A model generated the notes under the pieces. It was not told where the DNA came from, made no database searches, and saw only the letters and a program-made list of their open reading frames with translations. 64,000 bases of DNA from Rhynchopus euleeides (taxonomy: Eukaryota > Euglenozoa > Diplonemea > Diplonemida > Diplonemidae), in the NCBI GenBank assembly GCA_963210315.1, contig OY723319.1, forward strand, positions 434,001-498,000. The letters run 5' to 3'. Each line of letters begins with the position of its first letter. Position 1 is the stretch's first letter. Positions 56,911-64,000 of this stretch are shown in pieces. Made by a program: the position numbers and the translations under genes.

Positions 56911-59615
56911 AGAGGAGAAATGGAAATACCTTCCCTGAGTGAAGAACTCCCACCCCACCCCACCCCCCTTCACTCCCGAGCGGAACTCACACCAGGCAGC
57001 TCACCTCCCTTCCCAGCCGGAGGCTGTATGGCTCACTGCTGGGTGCAGCGACAGTTCAACAAATGCTACTCACGCAGGGGTTGACCTCAGAAGAAGCACA
57101 ACGTACGATGGGACGGGTGAGTGCAGCGGGTGTCCTGCCGTGGGTGATGTTGAGTTGTGGATGCAGTGCCGTGGCGGAAGGGCCGAGGTTGTGGGAGAAA
57201 ATCAATGCACCCAAAGTCGCTCAGACGAGGGGTGGGGGGCGGGGGGGTGGGGGGTGGGGAGAGAGCCATCACCAAGCCCTCTTTTGAGGTATATACGCAC
57301 CGAGATTTCCCCCCTCTCCTCCAGCCCGTCCAGCAACACCTCACGCAACTACTGGCACTGCACCTCCTCCTTCTCCTGCCCTTCAAACGTGGGGACACAT
57401 TGCAGTGTCTGTGACTGCGGATGCGCACACCTTTTGAAGGCTCTGCACAGCTGGGTAAGTTGCGGTGGCGGTGTTGCCGGTGCCAGCTCCTGAGACTTCA
57501 GTCCCAATTCGCAGGTCCTGACCGGAGGAAACCGAGGGGTGGGGGGGGTTGAACCCCCCCTTGAAAACAATAATAGGGAGGGCTTCTGCAGAAGTGAAAC
57601 AAAAGTGAAGTAAAAATACGTGAGCTGCGTGCGTTGTGTGTGCCTCAACGCGCAGGTAGGCGGAGTGGCACAGTTTACACGAAGGTACACAGAAGAAGAA
57701 GAAGAGCAGAAAGCCCATCCAATCGCGGAGGAGTGATAAAGAGAGAGACAAAATAAATCATGACTTCAGGTAGGGGGGAGTTACACTGCTCCGAATCTGT
57801 AAATATTTTGAGCACGGTGGATCTTGTCTGCACAACCCAAGTTCCCACGGCGACGTGTCGGCCGGAAACGAGCTGGAAAACTATTCTGTGTGCCTCTCCG
57901 CACTCTGGATCGTGATAATGACAGGAAAGTGACGCGTGAACAGCAAACCAAAACCAACTGCCCTGCAATTCGTTTGGTTCGTGGGAACGCAGCCTCCCAC
58001 ACACACCCCTTGGATGATGAAGCGGCGTGAATGGGTGTCGCAAGATCCAGTGAAAACAAAGGGCACACAAAGACTCCCTGCCCCCAGTTGGGCTGCGCAG
58101 CAGAGCGTCAGAAACCACCCATCAAAAAGGTGCAAAAAAACCCGGCGAAAACCCCCAGAAAATCCCCAGAATAAGGGTAAGGGGGTGTTCGTTTGCAATG
58201 TAAGCCCCTACTTCAGTGCAATCAAAATGGAGAAAAGCCGCAGAAGGCTTTGGAGTCTCCAGAAAAAAGGTTCAATCCGCCCAAGCCTACAGCAGGGAGG
58301 CGGGGGTGGCAATGGGAAGGCGGATATGTAAGGCGGAAAGCAGGGAGCTCTCCAGCAGAGCTGACAAAGCTGATGACTGTCCTTTTCTTTGGGCCTGTGG
58401 GCTCTTGATTCGTTGCCTGTGCGGTGTCGATTGAGTAACACGTGCACTGCCCACAATCCTCTGGTTTTGCTAAAGATCAGAACAAAAAAAATGAGGGGAA
58501 AAAACGGAAGCTTTGACAAGGCCATTTTGCAGAAGGCCGAAAAAAGTGGGTCAGTTCAGTTCTGCCCTTCCTCCTCAACGATTTATCGTCTGACGTTGTC
58601 TTTTCGGATGCTGCATTTGGCGCTTCCACACAACGCTTCTGAACCCTCTCGCTTGAAGAGGGGGGTCATGCAGATCACGGTCGGCAGAACTGAATGACAC
58701 TTTCCGCAGGAATAGTGCGTAAAAAAAGATAAGGCGTTGTTTGCGCCGCCAAAACTAGGGTGAACAAACCTCACAGGGTTTTGAAGGTTGATGTGTCTGT
58801 GCGCATACCATAACATAACAACAAGGCAAATGTAGCTTTGTGTTTGTCACCCCCAAAGCGCTGCCAGGTATCTTCCTCACTGTGCGTGACAAGGCCCTTG
58901 CGAACCGTGAACAAACAACACGGAACACAACGCCCACGAGACTGGGGCTGGGAGGGAAAAAATGATCTGTTGAGCAATCTGTGCAGGAGATATCAGTGTC
59001 CACCGTAGACCAGGTGGACCAGGTTGCAAGGAAAAGGAGAAAAGCTGTGCCGGCGCCCCGTGTTCACACTGCAGCCGCAATGTGAATGCAGGAAAACCAA
59101 CCACTGTGAGACGCGCTTTCATCCAGGATTCCGAGCAGTATTCCTGCAATAAGTTAATAATAACCAGTCCTCATGCAACAACGACCACACGCTGCAAAGG
59201 TGAAAGGTGAAAGGGGAAGGCGAAAGGAAGAAAAGGGATGGGGTTCGATTTGAGCACGTGCGTGAAGGGGTTCGGAGAGGGCAGTGTGCCAAACAAGACA
59301 CGGCAAAACTTACCCCCTCCTGCACCACCCGGGGTTCTTCTTTGAACGCAGAAGAAGAGGGCACACCCACAACCTGTGTGGCCTTTTTTGGGTGTGTGTG
59401 TCAAGTGTTCGCAAAGAATATCCGCGCAGAGGCGATTCCGACGTTGTCTCATGGTGAACGACGGGCACCGGCACGGGGAGGGTGGGAGGGAGGGAGGGGG
59501 CTGGTTGCGGCCAGGAACACCCGGTGACGAGCGGGGGTGTTGTGCGGCACATGAGTACAGAATGGGGTCATGCCGCAGGAGGCGAGAGCCCCTCCTGCGG
59601 CAACAGAAGAGTGTA
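56911..59615. other. Intergenic between GH92 and the coiled-coil gene
   Basis: This is 2.7 kb without a supported gene. ORFs on both strands are short and lack recognisable motifs. G-runs occur at 57233-57260 and 57540. The stretch around 58721-58750 matches a motif at about 53390-53420. The GH92 transcript 3' end falls within the lower part. Confidence 0.45.
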
Positions 59616-62285
59616 TCACGCACCCTTCACGCTGGGTGCGTCCTGCAGCTTGAAGTGCAGGTGGCCGCCCTTCATCAGAGCAGCGTACTTCACAGTGGTG
59701 CCGGCCACGCGCTTGCCGTTGAAGACAACCTCCTTGACGGCAAAGGCGGTGGGGTCGTAGGCGGCAGGCTTGTCCTTGTCGTGCTTGTGGTGCTTCTTGT
59801 CCTTCTTGTCCTTCTTGTCATCCTTGTCGTGCTTGTCATGCTTGTCCTTCTTCCCACCGCTCTTGAAGGTCTTCTCGTCGGTTGTGATGCGCAGCTTGTT
59901 GCCGTTACCCAGGGACACGACGACATCCTTGAAGAGCGGGATGCCGAGGGTGTACTCGCCAGACCCGGGGGCCAGCTGGTACAGCCCGAGGGACGAGAGC
60001 ACAAACCATGCCGCCATCTCGCCGTTGTCCTCGTCACCCGGGAACATGTCGTCGTTTGCGTGGTAGGTCTCGGTCACAGTCCTGCGCAGGTAGGCCTGGC
60101 CCAGCTGGGAGCAGCGGTCGCTCACCTCGTCGGACATGGCGATCAGCATGTAGAGGATGTGGTGGGTGGGCTGGTTGTTGTGTGCGTACTGCCCCCAGCA
60201 GTTGTTCACCATCTCGCTCATCTCGTGCACAATCTTGCCGTAGATGCCCAGGTGGATTGCGGGGCTCCCGAGCATCATCTCTTCGATCTTCCCGCACATG
60301 TCCAGCCCTGCGTTGCGGTACACCTGTGCCAGACCCTTCGGGTCGTGCGGGGCGTAGAACCTGTACTGCCAGGGGCCGCCCTCCGTGTAGTCACCGCCCC
60401 ACGCGTACTCGTCGAAGTTGCTCTTGTCAACAAAGTCGCCGTTCCACCCGCGCCGCTGGAAGAACCCCGTCTCGTTGTTGAAGAGCTTCGTGTAGTTGCG
60501 CGACCTGTCCATCAGGATGGAGTAGTCGTCCATCTTCCCCAGCTTCTTCGCCGCCTGCGCAATGGACCAGTCCGCCATCATGTGGTTCAGGCTCACCGAC
60601 ACAGCCTGCGTCCCGTAGCGCAGGTACCCGTACCGCACGTAGTCCGACATCCCCGCACGCACGTTCCCGAAGGCGTTGTTGCGCATGCCCTCGTACGCCA
60701 GCGCCACGTCAAACCCGCCGATCTCGTTCACAATTGCGTCCGCGAAGTATGCGTCCGACAGCGTCCCCACCATGATGTTCCTGTGCCCGGGCGACGACCA
60801 CTGCGGCACAATCCCGCTCTCGTTGTACGCGTTCGCCCACCCCTGGATCATGCGCCCCACCACCGGGGTCTGCACCAGCGACAGCAGCGGGTACACCGTG
60901 TGGTGCGCGTCCCACGACCCGGAGTCTGCCACGGCCGGGCCCGGGCGCACCATCTCCTCGTCGACATACGTCGACAGATGCAGCTCCTCCCCGTCCCTGG
61001 TCACCTCGGACAGGAAGCGCGGGTACAGCGACGCCCTGAAGAGCGACGTGTACAGGATCTCCAGCTTGTCGTCCTCCTGGTTCCCGGCGTCCTCCACGTC
61101 CACCGTCCCCAGCACCCCGCGCCACTCGGCCTTCGACTCCGCCAGCACCTCGTCGAACGTCCTGTGCCCCACCTGCGAGATCCGGTTGTGGCGCGCCTGG
61201 CACACGCTCACCAGAGACGTCGCGACACGCACCAGGAACTCGTGCCCGTCGTTCTCGTACAGCGCGTACGTCAGCACCTCGCTCGACGAGCTCTCCACCT
61301 GCGTCGACTTCAGCGTCGCGTTGGTCACAATCTCTGCCGAAAAGTACAGCTTGTACAGCTTCTGCTCCGCCTCGCTGACGGTCCACCCCTCCAGCGTCGC
61401 GTACTTCCCGGTCGTGTCCCACTCGGTCGGCTGCACGCCAGGGCCCTGTGCCGGGAACCTGAACACCAGCTTCCGGGTCTCGTCGAACGAGGCAAAGCCG
61501 TCCTCCTGCTCCTTCTTCACGGGGTACGTCACACGCATCGCAGCCGCGTGTGTCGAGCTCGTCACATCCACCGTCGTCTGCCCCGTCGACGTGGCGTACG
61601 TCACCAGCGAGGTGCTGAAGAGGTACGGGCGCCACTCGCTCTTGTCAGGGTTGTAGGACGTCTGGTAGGACGACGCAAACCGCCCCGACTGCACCATCAT
61701 CGGGTAGAAGAGGAAGTGCCCCCAGTCCCCCAGCCACGGGCTCGGCTGGTGGGTGCACCGGATCCCGTTGAACTGCCAGTCCCACGGGTTGAACCACCAC
61801 TGCCCGATGTTGTCTGTCACCACGCTCCACGCGTTAAAGCCCCACGGCCGCACCACCTGCGGGTACAGGTTCCCGGAGCTCAGCCCGTGTCCGCGGTCGA
61901 AGCCGTGGTCGTTCCCACCGCCGCCCTTCGTCCCCCACCGCGTGTTGACGTACTCCTCAGGGTTCTCGATCGCGTGACCCGCCGTCCCCGGTCCCACCGT
62001 CGGCGGCGGCGCCGTCATGTTCTCCGGGTATGCCTCGCAGTCCGCAAGCGGCGGCACGGGTGTCGGAGCAGCCGTTGGGTTGCCGCACTGCTCGAAGCAC
62101 GTGAACGGGGCGCTGGCCTGCCCGCATGAGAACCCGATGTGCAGGTTCTCGTGACACTCCCGCGGCTCCCTCGGACCGTCCGGGCTGCAACCCCCCGTCT
62201 GCCGCCACATCACACACGGCATCTCCTCCGTAGACACCTGCGCACACCCCAGCAGCAGCAGCGCTGCGCCTCCACGCATCATCAT
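59616..62285 (-). CDS. Secreted GH92 alpha-mannosidase
   Basis: GH92 enzymes are calcium-dependent exo-alpha-mannosidases trimming N-glycans or mannans. The single exon encodes 889 aa. I chose ATG 62285 (MMMRGGAALLLLGCAQVSTE, a signal peptide); CCACCTGCAG ends 21 nt upstream, and the frame is open further up. A six-Cys module (Cys 24, 33, 44, 54, 63, 67; WRQTGGCSPDGPREP) precedes the catalytic part and resembles a small Cys-rich module found on protist carbohydrate enzymes. Catalytic-domain marks are SGSWDAHHTVYPLL, WQYRFYAPHDPKGL and the signature MFPGDEDNGEMAAWFVLSSL, whose GDEDNGEM is at 750-757 and holds the acidic catalytic residues of the family. Residues 812-839 are a Lys/Asp/His-rich insert in the C-terminal beta domain. 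Asn-X-Ser/Thr sites are present. Location is secretory pathway or outside the cell. Confidence 0.92.
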   Translation of the reverse strand: MMMRGGAALLLLGCAQVSTEEMPCVMWRQTGGCSPDGPREPRECHENLHIGFSCGQASAPFTCFEQCGNPTAAPTPVPPLADCEAYPENMTAPPPTVGPGTAGHAIENPEEYVNTRWGTKGGGGNDHGFDRGHGLSSGNLYPQVVRPWGFNAWSVVTDNIGQWWFNPWDWQFNGIRCTHQPSPWLGDWGHFLFYPMMVQSGRFASSYQTSYNPDKSEWRPYLFSTSLVTYATSTGQTTVDVTSSTHAAAMRVTYPVKKEQEDGFASFDETRKLVFRFPAQGPGVQPTEWDTTGKYATLEGWTVSEAEQKLYKLYFSAEIVTNATLKSTQVESSSSEVLTYALYENDGHEFLVRVATSLVSVCQARHNRISQVGHRTFDEVLAESKAEWRGVLGTVDVEDAGNQEDDKLEILYTSLFRASLYPRFLSEVTRDGEELHLSTYVDEEMVRPGPAVADSGSWDAHHTVYPLLSLVQTPVVGRMIQGWANAYNESGIVPQWSSPGHRNIMVGTLSDAYFADAIVNEIGGFDVALAYEGMRNNAFGNVRAGMSDYVRYGYLRYGTQAVSVSLNHMMADWSIAQAAKKLGKMDDYSILMDRSRNYTKLFNNETGFFQRRGWNGDFVDKSNFDEYAWGGDYTEGGPWQYRFYAPHDPKGLAQVYRNAGLDMCGKIEEMMLGSPAIHLGIYGKIVHEMSEMVNNCWGQYAHNNQPTHHILYMLIAMSDEVSDRCSQLGQAYLRRTVTETYHANDDMFPGDEDNGEMAAWFVLSSLGLYQLAPGSGEYTLGIPLFKDVVVSLGNGNKLRITTDEKTFKSGGKKDKHDKHDKDDKKDKKDKKHHKHDKDKPAAYDPTAFAVKEVVFNGKRVAGTTVKYAALMKGGHLHFKLQDAPSVKGA

Positions 62286-62306
62286 GCCTCCAAGCGGTGC
62301 AGCAGC

Positions 62307-64000
62307 CTGCAGGTGGGGATGTGCTTGTTTGTGTGGAGCATGGCAGCAGCAAATATTGTATGTGTGTGTGACAAGGATTGCTACACAACACGGAGACAGA
62401 GGGCAATAGTGCGCATTGGTTTGACAGCAGTACACAGCACGGTGGGAGGGACAGGGTGGACTCGGGGTAGAGGCCGGGAGGGCCGCACTGATTTGCCTGA
62501 ATGACATGAATGAGTGGCAGTCGCTCCTTCATCACCCTTGCTCTGCTCCAGCTGAGGCATTGGTGGGAGTGGGGCCATCGGGCGGGGGCTTGGCGAAGTC
62601 GGTACACACAAGAAGGAGCACCATTTTATCCGCCGCACATCGCACCCGGAACACACACACACCCACACACTCCGCTGGAACATAGGGATGGGCGGGGAGC
62701 GGGCAATGTTCCGCCGGGCATCCTCACGTAAAACGTGTGGTCCCCGAACAGACTCTGGGCAGTGCACCTCGGGAAGCCCTCCTGAGGCTTGGAATCAACT
62801 CAGGACGACCAGTGGGCACGTCACCCCTCTTGCCGTTTGAGAAATGCAAAGAAGAAACAGGGAATGAATCACGCCTGCCCCGCAACAGCGGCGGCAACGC
62901 GGGGGGCGGCTCTGACGCCCTCCCCCAGACCAGAGCAAGCTGGATGGGAGCGAGCCCAAACCTTTCCCCTGCGCACACGCGTGAAACTATCGAAAGTGCA
63001 AAATATCATGAAAGAGAGGGGCGGGGGCGTCTTCGCTGTCGGTAAACTTCGGCGATTTTCACCTAAAAATTCGAAGAAATGCATGGAAAACGCACCGTTT
63101 TCGGCACTGCAAAAGAGTCCGGGTTTTGTTTGTGCGCACGAGCGGCAGTGTGCTGTTGCCCCTCTGAAGGGCGTTGCTGCGAATAAGTGATTTTGTGTTG
63201 CTCTCTCTCAAAACACACTGCGAGCGGGTACGCTTCCACTGACTCTTTCGCTGTGACAAGCAAGCTTGTTTGGGCAGCGAAGAACTCCCCCCAAAAAAGA
63301 AACAAAAAAAAAGCAAGAAACAAAGCCAAGCGATGTAGATGCGTTGGGGTGAGGGTGGGTGAAATGGGAGGGGGGGAAGGGGGATGCAAGGGTGGAGCCG
63401 GCAAACATGGTGGGCCGTGCCCCTGGCCCCCCGACCACCAGCGCCGACACTGCGGCTGCACCGTACCGTGACACGACCTAGCGGGCTGCTGCCCAGACCA
63501 GGCATATACGGTGCGGTGTGGTGTGGTGGGCAGAGGAGGTGTTTTCAAGCCCGTTGCGATGTGTGCGACTTCGTAACTTCGTGCGCGCCGAGACGTAGAC
63601 CTGCCTCGTTCCACAGACGGCTTGGCTCCCTGCCTTGTTTGTCTGTGGCTGGGCAGCAGCCACAAACAAAAGAAGGGGAAAGGGCAGGAGGCGGGGCGCA
63701 CACACGCATGCTGCGTGAAGCGAGCCGCCAAGCCAAGACGGTGTGAAATACACGGCACACTTTGGGGGAGGAAGTTTGGAAGCGGAATGCTGCTGGCACG
63801 GGGACCTGGTGCCGGTATCGGCACAGAGCGCACCAGCAAACACGCACCGCACCGGGTGGAGGATGCAGGAGGAGAGGCACCCCCCCTCTGCAAGAGGGGC
63901 CATGGGCACACACGCCACCATTGCCACAACAGTCTCTTGGGAAACTGGGAGAAAAAAAAATTGGAGCAAGCCGGAAGCGGGGTCGCCCGACTCTGTGGTT
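62307..64000. other. Intergenic upstream of GH92
   Basis: No gene is supported. A 288-codon minus-strand ORF (63063-63929) has Pro/Ser/Cys-rich, non-domain-like composition and is treated as chance. 62790-63120 shares short motifs with 54890-55180. Confidence 0.45.

Noticed and set aside
58260-58280. tRNA B-box-like GGTTCAATCC
   Set aside because: No A box or cloverleaf could be built around it.
59376-62129. 917-codon plus-strand ORF opposite GH92
   Set aside because: It is the antisense shadow of the GH92 coding frame; the product is Val/His/Arg-rich without domains, while the opposite strand has clear catalytic motifs. Long antisense frames are expected in GC-rich genes.
63063-63929. 288-codon minus-strand ORF
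   Set aside because: Pro/Ser/Cys-rich composition, no motif and no clear 5' signal; it overlaps a homopolymer-rich region.

Overview
The window is nuclear DNA of a GC-rich, unicellular-looking eukaryote. It carries a cytoskeletal actin-related protein (ARP3), a cytosolic ribosomal protein (uL22/L17), a Golgi-type nucleotide-sugar transporter and spliceosomal introns. All seven introns I could reconstruct begin GTATG and end AG. Every host gene I can support (eleven) lies on the minus strand, and each has a pyrimidine-rich stretch ending in CAG 0-82 nt before its likely ATG. That combination suggests unidirectional gene clusters with 5' splice acceptors (spliced-leader addition or 5'UTR introns), as in euglenozoans, dinoflagellates or chromerids. 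I cannot place the organism more precisely.

Layout. 1-11975: one uninterrupted minus-strand reading frame of at least 3,991 codons that runs off the left edge, a giant secreted or surface protein with a Ser/Thr-rich N-terminus and two kinds of Cys-bearing modules. 13064-15396: a mobile element with about 140-155-bp inverted termini, holding a histone H2B-like gene and a decayed second coding region, both on the plus strand. 16564-18739: ARP3 in five exons. 19600-20670: dispersed repeats and a dense GTCGAC array. 22194-40733: three tandem paralogues (about 1,190-1,210 aa), each with a signal peptide and seven laminin-G/concanavalin-like modules, and each followed by a 51-bp satellite with 3, 4 or 5 core copies. 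Further transposable elements lie at 35766-36476 (TA duplications), 42666-45145 (TTAA duplications, piggyBac-like) and 45841-46136 (TA duplications).

46356-48759: a nucleotide-sugar transporter whose only intron holds an 805-bp hAT-like insertion with a perfect 8-bp target duplication. 49899-50951: ribosomal protein uL22 in three exons. 51862-53208: a WD40 protein with a ubiquitin-like N-terminus. 54278-54553: a 91-aa protein of unknown function. 55429-56907: a coiled-coil protein. 59616-62285: a secreted GH92 alpha-mannosidase with a Cys-rich N-terminal module and a Lys/Asp/His-rich insert. The remaining stretches are low-complexity (G/C homopolymers, CA runs) or repeat-derived.

The host genes do not form one pathway. 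The secretory theme (giant surface protein, lectin-like paralogues, nucleotide-sugar transporter, GH92 mannosidase) fits a cell with an elaborate glycosylated surface, but that link is inference. No search or alignment program was run; all statements come from reading the sequence and its translations.
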